Shown piece after piece: positions 11,605 to 22,006 of a stretch of DNA of 64,000 nt. How positions within the stretch are numbered: the stretch's first letter is position 1; every line of letters starts with the position of its first letter. The translations under genes and the position numbers were made by a program. The notes beneath the pieces are model-generated. The model was not told the origin of the DNA. It saw only the letters and a program-made list of their open reading frames with translations, and did no database searches. Source of the DNA: Neofusicoccum parvum (lineage: Eukaryota; Ascomycota; Dothideomycetes; Botryosphaeriales; Botryosphaeriaceae); the NCBI GenBank assembly GCA_020912385.1, contig CP087212.1, forward strand, positions 1,240,001-1,304,000, read 5' to 3'.

Positions 11605-11981
11605 GATCACATGTATTTGTCGTTGAGACCGTGACTAGAGTAATTTTCGGTGGTGAAACTTTGACAGGACGGATGTTAGGGTCCTGGGGTATTTGTACCC
11701 AGCCCTTGGAGAAGTATGTTGATCTGGTAGCCTGGCCAGGCACCCACCTACCCACCCACAGATCTATTTCCACCCCACATTTCGAGCCATGGCTCGATAT
11801 TCAGACCCTCCTTTTTCCTACTATGCAGTATATAACAAAACCTGGCCAGGGATAAATAATCCGCTCAAGCCCGTTACATCACGACAACTCCTTGAGTTTC
11901 GCAAGGTCCGAACAAGCCAAACTCCTCACCTTCCCACGCGGCAAGACCGCATCAGCACTCCTCCAGCAAAAACTCCCAAGA
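11605..11981. other. Divergent promoter region
   Basis: This separates the phospholipase (minus) from the secreted unknown protein (plus). TA-rich segments near 11820-11835 (TATGCAGTATATAAC) could act as a core promoter for the plus-strand gene. That gene's open frame extends up to 11892, but the signal peptide supports the start at 11982. Confidence 0.4.
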
Positions 11982-12587
11982 ATGAAGCTCTCCGCCGCCG
12001 CCATCTTCGCCACCAGCTTCGTCGGCCTCTCAGCCAGCGTCCCAATCGAACGCCACGCTCTTCCTCCGATCGAAAGCACGGCGGGCGTCGCGCCAGTCAT
12101 TCCCAGCATCGATGTCGCGCGCCCCGTCCTCAAACACGTGCAGATAGCCGGCCGTCAACTAATCCACGAGGCCCCGAACTCCCTGGGCCCTATAACTCCC
12201 ATAGGCGGTGGTAATCCCGGAGCCCACGTACCCAGCGACGCCTTCAGCGCCTTCAACTCCCCCGGCCCGGTCATTCCCGCAGACATGCCCGAGCCCGTCC
12301 CGGAGAAGCAAGGAGAGCACCACCGCGCAGCCCAAGAACGCGAAGAGCTGGAAAAGCGTCACCCGGGCCCTGATGTGACCCACAAGCTCGTCTCGATAGA
12401 TGGAGATGCGCCCGAGCATGGGGCGGATCTCGAGGGGGCCTTGTCCAGCGGGCCTGTCAAGCCAATGACCGATAGACCTCTGGGAAAGGAAAATATGCTT
12501 GACGAGGATACATCTGAGGAGCTGGAGAGGCAGAGGGAGAAGGCGGCGAAGAATAGGATGATCGATTGGGCAGGCGGTCAGTATTAG
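11982..12587 (+). CDS. Putative secreted protein of unknown function, 201 aa
   Basis: The start at 11982 is chosen because MKLSAAAIFATSFVGLSASV is a good signal peptide; a frame opening 30 codons earlier lacks one. The mature protein is Pro, Gly and Glu-rich and seems largely disordered, with repeated short PxxP-like stretches (SLGPITPIGGG, NSPGPVIPADMPEPVP) and a charged Glu/Arg/Lys-rich C-terminal helix (about 165-195). It has no cysteines in the mature part and no family I recognise. Codon use changes from C-rich near the 5' end to G-rich near the 3' end, as in other genes of this window. Confidence 0.6.
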   Translation: MKLSAAAIFATSFVGLSASVPIERHALPPIESTAGVAPVIPSIDVARPVLKHVQIAGRQLIHEAPNSLGPITPIGGGNPGAHVPSDAFSAFNSPGPVIPADMPEPVPEKQGEHHRAAQEREELEKRHPGPDVTHKLVSIDGDAPEHGADLEGALSSGPVKPMTDRPLGKENMLDEDTSEELERQREKAAKNRMIDWAGGQY

Positions 12588-12847
12588 ATAGGATAGCCGC
12601 GTTATCGTGTTAGCGCTTCAAATTGAAGTAATAGGCTTCATGCTTATTGTAATTTTGATTGATTAAACTGTTGATGCTTATTGTTCTGAGTGAAGTACAT
12701 TAGTGATGCATGACTGCAGCATACAAAAATGAGATGAATGCCGTTTCAATTTCGCACCGCGGAGTCGAGAGAAAGCAACCAGCAATATCCAGCTCTTGAA
12801 TCCTGCATTCAGATCTCTTCCTTGAGATGTCCGGTGTATTGTCTCCC

Positions 12848-13063
12848 CTAAGCGCCACCCTCCCTCTTGGCATACTCCTCCTCCATCCGCTCTTCGTACA
12901 GCTTCTCGGCGGCCAGCTCAGCCTCGGACTTGGGCTGCTGTTGGGCCTGCGCGCCAGCGGATGAGGACGTCGACGTGGCGGTCTGGGCGGCGGATGTGTT
13001 GTTCTCGGAAACGCCGGTCTCGGAGGTCGAGGGCTTCTCGGAGGTGTAGATGGGGAGAGGCAT
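12848..13063 (-). CDS. Small acidic hypothetical protein, 71 aa
   Basis: A 71-codon frame starting MPLPIYTSEK. It has a Ser/Thr/Gln/Ala-rich centre (about 11-43) and an acidic amphipathic helix at the end (SEAELAAEKLYEERMEEEYA). The open frame extends further upstream, but this is the ATG nearest to the low-complexity body and has a good C at -3 region. I do not recognise a family. It has no signal peptide, Cys or membrane segment. Confidence 0.45.
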   Translation of the reverse strand: MPLPIYTSEKPSTSETGVSENNTSAAQTATSTSSSAGAQAQQQPKSEAELAAEKLYEERMEEEYAKREGGA

Positions 13064-14803
13064 GGTGGCGGTCTGAAAGCGCAAAGGTTGGCGGGGCTGG
13101 TGGGGCAGAGCTGGAGTGGGAGTGGGTGAGCGGACCTGAGGTGAGAAGTCAAGAGTTTGGTCAGTTGTGGCAGGTAGGCCTGAGGGTGAGTGGTGGAATG
13201 GTGACGGCGGAGCTGAGCTTTTATGCAGGCAGGTGCAGGGAATTACGTCAGTGCACCGCCACCGCCACACTGCGCCACACTTGTGCACTCGCCTTCGGGA
13301 AGCGCTTTGGACATCTTTGAAAGCCACATCTAGGACGTTCCAGTGCTTGCATTTCTTTCTTATCACGTATGCGCTTGCTCAGATCTTTGTGGAGTCTCAT
13401 GTGACGCGATCGGCTTGCAGATAATTTCTTTGCTGTCTCCGGAGATGACAAGACATACTCATGACGACGCTTCACCGTGACTTTCGCAATGATGAGTTTG
13501 ACTTGTACCAAGCTCCTTCTCGATGGCGTCGTGTAAGCCGAACCAACCCATAAATGCGCTTACGGCTGGCTTCAGAGGAGTTGAAGGGCAGTACGTGCAC
13601 TTTTCGTATCTCGGAATAGTTGTTTTTTCAAACAGAGTCGTAAGAACACATCGGATACTATAATAAATATATGAAATGACCTCGCCTCCGATGTGATACA
13701 GTCTCAGTGGTAGAGTAGATTGATAATCCAGCTTGCCTCGCATATACTCCGTAGAATTCCGGCTCTAACCAGCGGCTTGAACCTCCGGATAAGCACCTCC
13801 TGTTTTGGGAAACTCACGTAGTCCGAACAGCACCTACAATCGTATTTTCATACACAAGCGCCACGATCGGCCACTTGGTAAACCTTTCTTAGATCTTGGC
13901 ACTCTGAATTTGCCAAGATCATACGGATCCCCTCGGATCACGCATCGGATTGTCGAAGTGATGACGAAGGCCGTGGTGCGGGGATATTGAAAGTCCAGAT
14001 TGTCTTCCCCAATATCGAAGATCGTCATAATTATTACTGATGTTGGAAACCGGAGATCTGGAGTCCATCAAAACCATTAACAGGGTTGTGAAATCTCCGT
14101 GGAACCACAACGCACAGGCAGCGCGGGTACAATAGCTTGAGTATGATATTGTAATTACGGTTGTGGTAATTTGGTATAATGGTGAAAGCAACTCATAGGG
14201 TTTGGCCCATTTCATTGCAGTGCAGACGTAGTGACACAATTAGCATACCGTGCTTGTTATCAATTCTAAAAATACTGACGGGGCAGAGAGAACTAACAGA
14301 CCCAAGAACTTCAAAGTGTCCGTGTGACCTCAGTATTTGCAGGTCGAATTCGCTTCCCCCTGGTTGGCCAAGAAGACCAACACGGTCCATCAGCCATCTC
14401 AGGAATTTATCCCTGATGAGCACTTGGCTGCAAGGTCGCGTAACAAGAAGAAATGTTTGACTAGAGTAAACGTCTGTATCAAACTCCTACTCAGCATCTG
14501 CCTTTAGGACTGAACAGTTGCCCGTTTGCGCTAAGATCGTAGCTGATAAGGGTTTACAAGTCATGGGATGTAGTTCATCAGTTTCAGTAACCCTGGCACC
14601 ATAGGACAAACGAGTGTTCTCTAGCCCGAGTGATTGAATCCCCTTGTCCAGTTTGGCAGAGCTAAGAATTAGCCCATACGTGGAGGGTGTACTCATATAT
14701 ATATGTGGAAGTACCTCAGAGTAGAGCGAGACTCACCACTCAAAGTCATCGTCACCGGTTTTGATTTCCACGAGACATCAGACAAAAGAGATCTCTAGCA
14801 ATT
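13064..14803. other. Gene-poor intergenic region, 1.7 kb
   Basis: No coding region is supported. Short frames on both strands (the longest about 106 codons) overlap each other and lack introns or motifs that would join them. The segment above about 13600 is AT-richer. The last 110 bases contain an alternating TATATATAT tract (14695-14704) upstream of the Cys-rich secreted protein. Confidence 0.5.
14695..14704 (+). promoter_or_regulatory. TATA-like tract
   Basis: An alternating TA run about 100 bases before the start codon at 14804. The position suits a TATA element for the secreted Cys-rich protein gene. This is inference from position and sequence only. Confidence 0.35.
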
Positions 14804-15460
14804 ATGCAGTCATACGGCTCCATATTGGCCCTGTTTTTTGTCCTTCTACCAACCCTATTCTCTTCAATCACCGCTATCCCGGTAGAGATCATCCCACATC
14901 GTTCCAAGGCCGCCATAGAGAATTGGCTAGAGAAACGACAAAGCCAGTGCACTTCCACCCAGGAAGTTGCATGCTGCAATACCAGCGAAGAAAGCTGCAC
15001 GACCTCTGATATGCCCTTTCGTACGTTAATGATCCCACATATGTCCGGTTGAATAAGCAAATTGACGCTTCATCGAATAGACACCGGCAATGATTCTATT
15101 GACTTCCTCGAAGAACCTTGCAGTCCGCAAACGACCGTCAGTTGCTGCAACGCCCAGCACATTACTCAATTTGTGAGCATGGGTGGTAGCTGAATAGAAA
15201 CTATCCTGATTGTAGGTGTTGACGAGAAGCAGGGAAACAACAACACTGTCGTCATCAACTTTGCCAATTGCGCTCCGCTGAGCCCTGATTCCAAGGATGA
15301 TATGACTTCGACGATGCCTTCCCAGCCTCCGACGTCAACGTCTTATCTCTCAGCACCTCATGCTTCGGTGGCACCTGATATGGAGCAACAGGACGAAGAA
15401 GAGAACGAAGAAGATGCCGAAGAAAACTGGGACGAAGAAGACAATGAAGCCGACGATTGA
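14804..15460 (+). CDS. Small secreted Cys-rich protein with hydrophobin-like Cys order, 178 aa
   Basis: Exons 14804-15020, 15081-15172 and 15233-15460 join in phase to 178 residues. A signal peptide (LALFFVLLPTLFSSITA) is followed by a probable KR cleavage site (EKRQ). Eight cysteines then come in the order C, CC, C, C, CC, C as in hydrophobins, but the spacing is C-x7-CC-x6-C-x20-C-x7-CC-x20-C, where the short and long gaps differ from classical class I or II. The C-terminus is a Ser/Thr/Pro stretch and then a strongly acidic Glu/Asp tail of about 25 residues, unusual for a hydrophobin. An extracellular or cell-wall surface role is inferred. The second intron boundary is the least certain: other donor/acceptor pairs there would make an intron of only about 30 bases. 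Confidence 0.65.
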
Positions 15461-17103
15461 TAATGGGAGCAAGTTTGTATGACGACTAGCATTGGGAGTC
15501 CATTTCTAATTTATACACTTCTACTTCAATTTCAGTCTGTCTATTTCCTCAGCCGAAAGAGATGCCAGGCAGGATCATTCATCACAGCCGAAAAGGGCAG
15601 GAGAAGCCTGTCCTCCCGCTCTCCTGGGACATTGATCTCGGTGAAGTGTCCGGTGTAAGGCTGCTTCCGAGGCGAAAGTAGTGGTATGTGAGAAAGTGGT
15701 AGGCGTGAAAGATGGTGATTTTGTTTTGCTGCGAATTTCCCCGAAAGGACAGCCTCAAAGTCTTCCTGCATAGGGCTGATGCGGCGAACAAGTAGAAATA
15801 TTCCCTGCGTGTGACGGGCGGCAATTGCTGAGCCCCATTGTGGCGGGTCGCGCACCAATTGCGCTACTCCAATTTGCCAAATGTTGACGCCTAAGGATCG
15901 GCGGCATGGATGGCGAGGGGACGGTCACACGAGGATGGCGAGACCTTTCCTGGATCTGCCCCAAGCACTGTTTCTTCCGAGTTTTGCTTCAGGACCTGCG
16001 TCTCACCTTTGGTCATTTGCGGTCGGAATTTACGTGGCGATGCGAAGACGAATCCGTCTTTCGAGCAGGGTTGTGACTCTGGCTGTACTCTCTGCTCTTG
16101 TTGGCATATTGACATGAAAAGCAGGGCCAGACATTCTCGTGAGAGCACCTTCCAGTATGTGACAGCGAGCGTAGAATGTGGCAAACAGGCGCCGAAACGC
16201 GTGTCGTAACACAGTGTGCCTGAACATGTTCTGAACCAGGATGCTGCGGCGAATGGATGAGCAGAGGCGGAACACATGGATTTCTTATCGACGTGTCCGC
16301 TTATCACCCGGATTTAGGCAGCCAGCGGAGGCGGTGAGCGGTGGGCGTTGCCGAGACGGGACAGCTTGACCATGGCGTTCATCCCGCGCCGAGGGGCTGC
16401 CGGGCCGCGAGTTCGGTAGTAATTGAGAAGCGGGGCGGCACTTGTCGAGCTGCGATGCCGGGCTGGAACGGCGATGTTGGAATTGGCAGCTGCGACGACG
16501 GGCGGCGCAGCGGGAGCGGGCTCGCCGGGTGATTGTGCAGCGTGCGAGAGGCGGACGGCGGTGGCGGCAGCGGCGACGGCGACACTCAGGGTCCTGGGCC
16601 TCGGCCTGCCAAGGCGTCGATCTGCGGGCGCCAGCTGCCCCCGGCGCAACAGCGGCCACTAGCGCTCGCAGAACCAGCTGCCATCTGGGACCCCGAGCCC
16701 GCGAACTGTGTCCTCCCGCCGTCTCCCCTCTACCATTGTCCAGCCCGGCCAAGCCCGCTGTCCACCACCCCTCCTCCCCGCCGCCCGGTGCTTGTTCTGC
16801 TGCCTGTACATACCTGTATTATAGCCCGCTGCACAGCTGTACACCACCGCGTCCGCCCTCGGCCAGGCCGCCGACCACCCCGACAGTAGACATCGTACGA
16901 CCATCAGAGTCTGTAATTGTCTAATTCTTCCCAAGCGCCTTCTCTGCCCCGGAAACCCTCCGCCGTCTTGTGTGCCCGGATGACCAGGCTGCCCTGAGCC
17001 CCCAGACCTGCTCTCACCTGACGGCACCGCCCCATTGAAGATTCCCCGGGCAACACACCGATCCAGTCCACTGCCCGCTCCTGTGTGACCCCCACTAGCC
17101 CCA
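15461..17103. other. Intergenic region upstream of the desaturase-like gene
   Basis: About 1.6 kb. The right half (16300-17100) is GC-rich and gives long overlapping open frames on several strands by composition alone. None has a recognisable motif. The pyrimidine-rich 200 bases before 17104 look like a leader or promoter. Confidence 0.45.
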
Positions 17104-18622
17104 ATGGATCCTGAGACATTCGTCGACCCGGCATTGACGCGCGCCGACTTGCTGCTGCTGAAGAACCTCGAACGGGACGCCGGCAAGAAGGCACCAGCGT
17201 CAGGACGTCTCCCTCCCGCCAAGGACGGCGCGGCTCTTCCTCCGCAAAACGGAGATCTGCACTACCGGAGGCACGACTCAGCCAATGAAAGCGACACCGA
17301 TGCCGAGAATGACGATCAAGCGACGATCGACGCCCTCGAGGCCATGAACAACCCCAAGCACGCCGACTTCGATCCTACCGTGTTCATCTTCTGGGATACC
17401 CCGGACATCAAGCTGCCCCACGTGCTGGACCGCTACATCCTCCAGCCCTACATCCGCTGGGCGCGTTCCGCCGTCCGCGTCGAGACCGATGTTGTCATGC
17501 TGAACCACCTCATCCTCTACGCCACCACCTCCCTGCCCAGCGCCCTCTACCTCTTCTACAACTTCTCATGGATCCACGGCATTCTGCACTGGGTCATGCA
17601 GACTTACTACGTCGGAACGTAAGAGCCCAACGCGTACCGTCCGTTCACTCTTCACCCACCTGCTGACTCGTTCATCAGATACATGCTGATGATGCACCAA
17701 CACATCCACATGCGCGGCGTGCTGGCCAAGCGCAACCCCTGGAAGCTCATTGACTCTGCTTTCCCTTTTATCACTGACCCTCTCTTTGGTCACACCTGGA
17801 ACACTTACTTCTATCATCACGGTAAGGTTGTCCGACCCCCACACTTCTCACTCCTCACTCACCCCTCCCAGTGCGCCATCACCACATCGAAGGCAACGGT
17901 CCGGACGACCTCTCCTCCACCATCCGCTACCAGCGTGACGACATCTGGAACCTGCTCCACTACATCGGGCGGTTCTTCTTCTTGATCTGGTTCGACCTGC
18001 CGCGCTACTTCTTCCGAAAGGGCCACGTCAAGACCGGATTCCGCGCCGGCTTCTCTGAATTCGCGACGTTCGCCATGTGGTACCTGTCGTCGCTGATCGA
18101 CGGGCGCGCGACCATCTGCGTGTTCCTGCTGCCGTTCATGATCCTGCGCATGGGGCTGATGGTCGGGAACTGGGGGCAGCACGCCTTCGTGGACGACGTG
18201 GACCCGAACTCGGATTTCAGGAGCAGCATCACGCTGATCGACGTTGCCGTGAGTACTCCCAACCCCCTGCCATGCTGGATCCGTGGCTGACCGCAAGGCA
18301 ACAGAGCAACCGGTTCTGCTTCAACGACGGCTACCACACCTCGCACCACCTGAACCCGATGCGCCACTGGCGCCAGCACCCCGTCGCCTTCCTGAAGCAG
18401 AAGGACCAGTACGCCCGCGAGCACGCGCTGACGTTCAAGAACATCGACTACATCATGATCACCGTCCGCCTCGTCATGAAGGACTACATGCACCTGGCCA
18501 AGTGCCTCGTCCCCATGGGCGAACAGATCGGCATGACGCTCGACGAGAAGGCCGCGATGCTGCGGAGGAAGACGAGGGCGTTCACTGAGGAGGAGATCGC
18601 GGTCAAGTTTGGAAAGCAGTGA
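17104..18622 (+). CDS. Fatty acid desaturase-fold membrane protein, 450 aa
   Basis: Exons 17104-17618, 17679-17821, 17872-18248 and 18305-18622 join in phase. Three His boxes are visible: HQHIHMRG (178-185), YHHVRHHHIEG (217-227) and NDGYHTSHHLNP (352-363). This arrangement binds the di-iron centre of integral membrane desaturases and hydroxylases. Several hydrophobic segments lie around 140-165, 245-260 and 285-315. The first 100 residues are hydrophilic and acidic (SDTDAENDD) and probably cytosolic. I expect an endoplasmic reticulum enzyme that inserts a double bond or hydroxyl into a lipid; the substrate cannot be read from sequence. No cytochrome b5 domain is fused, so an outside electron donor would be needed. 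Confidence 0.8.
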
Positions 18623-19507
18623 TTGCGGGGAAATCACTGGCCATCGAGGGCGGTTGAGCTGGTGCGGAGGGGGCTGCGGTGGAGAGGATTTGGTGGCAAC
18701 GGCTGTCGATATATGGAGGGAAGTTTGGCCTGATGAGCTGGAAAATATGTAGATGCAAGAACTGTAGACGGAGAAAAAGTAGATGGGTGGGGTGGAAGGA
18801 GAACGTTGCTCCTGTTTCATATACTTGCGGTCACATGTTAGCCGATTGCCGCTCCGTCCGTCCCCGCTGATTACTGATTACCGGTACCCGACCACGTATG
18901 ATACTTCAGGCTCCCATTCCTAGTCCATGCAAGCACGATGCAAACATGGATTTGGGTCGTCGTTCCTGCAGACAGGCTACCCGCTGTACGGTTGAGGGAT
19001 GCAGCAATGACAGGGTAGACCTGGAGGTTGACGACTGTCCAGGTTTCGATCAAATTATCTTTTGTCTAGAGCTATTGAGGCGCATCTGGAGACTTCTCCG
19101 GGTTGAATGGCACGTAAGACAAATGTTGTGGAATTCCGAGGGTTCCGCGGTAGGTTCTGGTGAGAGGTGGTGAAAGTGTTGTTGAAGTTTCGCGGGAGAG
19201 CGGAGTTAAGCGAACGGCATAAGTGCCTGACCTCGGGACAACCTTATATATCCTGCACACATAGCCTTTAGACTTTTCGATGCAATGTTATACCTTGCGT
19301 ATAGCCGATTGGCTGCAATTGGACTGCGGGGAGTCGGGAAGCGAGAGACGTTATCAGTGACGACCTATTCTAGATTGATGATGGCTGACAACACCTCAGC
19401 TCACTTCCCAACACTGAGATGGATTTCGCTCGAGTAAGTGCAGCAGATATGTACATCCACTCTTTGAAAACTGACGTGCCGCCCTACACCAGAACCCCCC
19501 GCCGCGC
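18623..19507. other. Intergenic region
   Basis: 3' flank of the desaturase-like gene and of the convergent GH127 gene. No gene is supported. Confidence 0.45.
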
Positions 19508-21382
19508 CTACGGCAACTGCCCACTCGTCCGCCAGTACGTCACATAGTTGAACCCCTGCGCATCAAAGAACGGCACCAACCTCACGACCTCCCCGCCCGC
19601 CTCGGCCTCAAACTCCAACGCGTCCTCGCTCGTCCGCCGCACCGACGCCAGGTCCAGCACCGGCGCCTCCGCCACGTCCGCGTCCCCGTAGTCCCCGACC
19701 AGCACGACCGGCCCGTACGCCAGCGCCGCCACGCCGGCGTCGTCGTTCGCCGCGACCGTCCGGAACCCCATCGGCAGCCGCACCGCCACCTCGTCGCCGT
19801 CCGCCCACGCGCGGGACACCACGGCGTACGTCCCCGGCTCCGCCGGCACGCCGGCGTCGACGCCGTTGACGGCGATGGTCGCGCCGCTCGTCCAGGCCGG
19901 CACCCGGACGCGCAGCTCGAAGTCGGCGGCGCCCTCGACGGTCAGGGTGGCGGAGTCGGCGGCGGGGAAGGCGGTGGCCAGGGCGAGCGAGAGGTTGCGG
20001 GCGGGCCAGCGGAGTTCGGCGGGGGCGAAGAGGTTGAGCCAGAGGACGGCGCCGTCGGCGTCGCGGAAGAAGACGGAGTCGGCGAGCTTGGTGTTGGTCT
20101 CGACGCCGGTGCCCTGGCAGCACCAGAAGCTGGCGTGGTCGGTGCTCCAGGTGCCGCCGCCCCAGGCGGGCCCGACGCCGCGCCGGCCGCCCGCCTGCAG
20201 CGAGCTGAAGTACGTGACGTGGCCGTGCGCGCTGGATGGGTCCTGCTGCCCGACCAGGTGGTTCGTCAGCGCCTGCTCGTAGTAGTCGAAGTACGCGGGC
20301 CGGGCTGGGTCGAGCGTCCACAGCTCGCGCGTCAGCTTGAGCATGTTGTACGTGTTGCAGGCCTCGGCGGTGTCGGCGGTCAGGTGGGCGGCGATGGCGT
20401 CCGGGGCGCGGAAGTGCTCGGCCTGGCTGTTGCCGCCGATGGCGTAGGTGTGCGCGGCGGTGGTCATGTCCCAGGCGTTGCGGGCGACGGCGAGCAGCGT
20501 GGCGTTGCCGGTGGCCTTGTACGCGCGCGCCGCCCCGATCCACTTGGGCACCTGCGTGTTGGCGTGCAGCCCCGACAGCTGGTCGCGGTTGGCCGCCAGC
20601 GGCGCCAGCACCGCCGCGTGCTCGAACCGCTGGGCCACGTCCAGCCAGCGCGCGTCGCCCGTCTGGTAGTAGACGTCGGCCAGCACCTCGCTCATGCCGC
20701 CGAACTCGGTGTTGAGGACGGTCTGCATGTGGGCGTAGTCGAGCGGCGCGGTGCGCGCGTCGACCCAGCCGGCGAGCGCGAGGAGGGCGTCGCGGGCGTT
20801 GGCGTCGCCGAGCGTGCGCCACACGTCGAGCAGGCCGGCCAGCAGCTTGTGCACGACGTAGTACGGCACGTTGCCGTTGGTCAGCGTGCCGCCCTCCAGC
20901 GCGTCGAAGTCGGACTCGGGGAAGCCGGACAGGTAGCCGTCAGTGAAGCCGGCGGCGGCGTTGTTGGCCTGGCACTTGACCAGCTCGGCGGCGAAGCGGA
21001 CGGCGCGGTCGCGGCACTCGGTGTCGCCCGTCGCCGACCAGCACTGCGCCCACGCCGTGAGGAAGTGGCCCTGCATGTGGCTGCGGAACGGGAAGTCCGG
21101 CGCGTCCCACCCGCCGTTGGTGGCCGCTCCGTTGGTCGACAGTCCGTGGGTTGCGCGGTAGTTGTACAGCAGCCGGTCGAGGTCGATGAACTTCAAGTAC
21201 GTCCGCGTCCGCTCCTGGTTCTGCTGCCATCGTCCGGGGTTGAGCGTGACCTGGCTGATGTCGAAGGGGTAGGCCAGCACCCCCGTCTCGGCCTGCACTG
21301 GCGGCACGGCCTGGGCAGCGGCAGGCGATGCAGCAACGGCCAGGGCCGCAACCGCAACTACAGGCAGGAAACAGGAAACCAT
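19508..21382 (-). CDS. GH127 beta-L-arabinofuranosidase-type glycoside hydrolase, 624 aa
   Basis: A single-exon minus-strand gene. The ATG at 21382 directly precedes a signal peptide (LPVVAVAALAVAASPAAAQA); the open frame runs 40 codons further upstream without support. The protein has the (alpha/alpha)6-barrel pattern of the former DUF1680 family. The zinc/cysteine catalytic set of GH127 is present: E340 and C342 in TAEACNTYN, and C421-C422 in SFWCCQGTG. In the bacterial reference enzyme HypBA1 the matching residues are E338, C340, C417 and C418, with a Cys as nucleophile. The expected reaction is release of L-arabinofuranose, or a related sugar, from plant or glycoprotein glycans, outside the cell. 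Base composition is very GC-rich. The exact substrate is not readable. Confidence 0.87.
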   Translation of the reverse strand: MVSCFLPVVAVAALAVAASPAAAQAVPPVQAETGVLAYPFDISQVTLNPGRWQQNQERTRTYLKFIDLDRLLYNYRATHGLSTNGAATNGGWDAPDFPFRSHMQGHFLTAWAQCWSATGDTECRDRAVRFAAELVKCQANNAAAGFTDGYLSGFPESDFDALEGGTLTNGNVPYYVVHKLLAGLLDVWRTLGDANARDALLALAGWVDARTAPLDYAHMQTVLNTEFGGMSEVLADVYYQTGDARWLDVAQRFEHAAVLAPLAANRDQLSGLHANTQVPKWIGAARAYKATGNATLLAVARNAWDMTTAAHTYAIGGNSQAEHFRAPDAIAAHLTADTAEACNTYNMLKLTRELWTLDPARPAYFDYYEQALTNHLVGQQDPSSAHGHVTYFSSLQAGGRRGVGPAWGGGTWSTDHASFWCCQGTGVETNTKLADSVFFRDADGAVLWLNLFAPAELRWPARNLSLALATAFPAADSATLTVEGAADFELRVRVPAWTSGATIAVNGVDAGVPAEPGTYAVVSRAWADGDEVAVRLPMGFRTVAANDDAGVAALAYGPVVLVGDYGDADVAEAPVLDLASVRRTSEDALEFEAEAGGEVVRLVPFFDAQGFNYVTYWRTSGQLP

Positions 21383-22006
21383 GGCTGAATCGGAAATGCA
21401 GAGGGGCCAACGAAGCATCTGTGGTGTTGCCCGCCTGTTATATACACCATGCACTGGTAAGTCTTGGCCGGTGGGCGTTTGTGGTTGACTTAGCGGCCGC
21501 ATGCTAGCCGCTATAGGCAGCCGCCGCTTTGCCCGGTGGGAGAGCCTCTATTTCCCCGGAAAATATGAGAACATGGCCAAGGCCGGTGGCGGGGGGTTGC
21601 GTCCTGGTTTGGGCCGTGGCAGCCAATGTTTCCCCGCATTTCCTCGTATCCCCACCACCGACGAACTCTTGGAACTTTTCCTCGTGACTGATGCAGCCGA
21701 ACCTTGCATCTAATTTATACATGGACTTGATGAGTAATACGTCCACCGAAAAATTGCCGCTTTTAAGTGATCTTTAGCCTGAATCATCTCACTTCTTGTT
21801 ATTGAGAGCACTGATACGTCCGGATGGAACGTTCAGCGGAAGTGCCATGATTATCAAGCGCTTTGCGACTACCACATGGATCAGCAGAAGTTGTTCAATG
21901 AGACAATATTACCATCACTTAGAAGTTCAGAGTGGAGTACAGAACCTTGGGGTATATCTATGGTAATTGGTGATCATTGGGCATTGCGCGTATGTATGTC
22001 ATTCTC
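21383..22006. other. Intergenic region
   Basis: Promoter of the GH127 gene (minus) and 3' flank of the coiled-coil protein gene. Nothing else is supported. Confidence 0.45.

Noticed and set aside
15173..15215. Alternative second intron of the Cys-rich secreted protein
   Set aside because: The frame-preserving options with this acceptor would need a donor at 15183 or 15186 and an intron of 30-33 bases, shorter than usual fungal introns. The 15173-15232 intron keeps frame.
16285..16924. Long overlapping open frames on both strands in GC-rich DNA
   Set aside because: They arise from GC-rich composition, overlap in several frames and lack motifs or plausible splice partners.
20135..21388. 417-codon plus-strand frame opposite the GH127 gene
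   Set aside because: It is the shadow of the GH127 coding sequence; the minus-strand frame has the signal peptide and catalytic residues.
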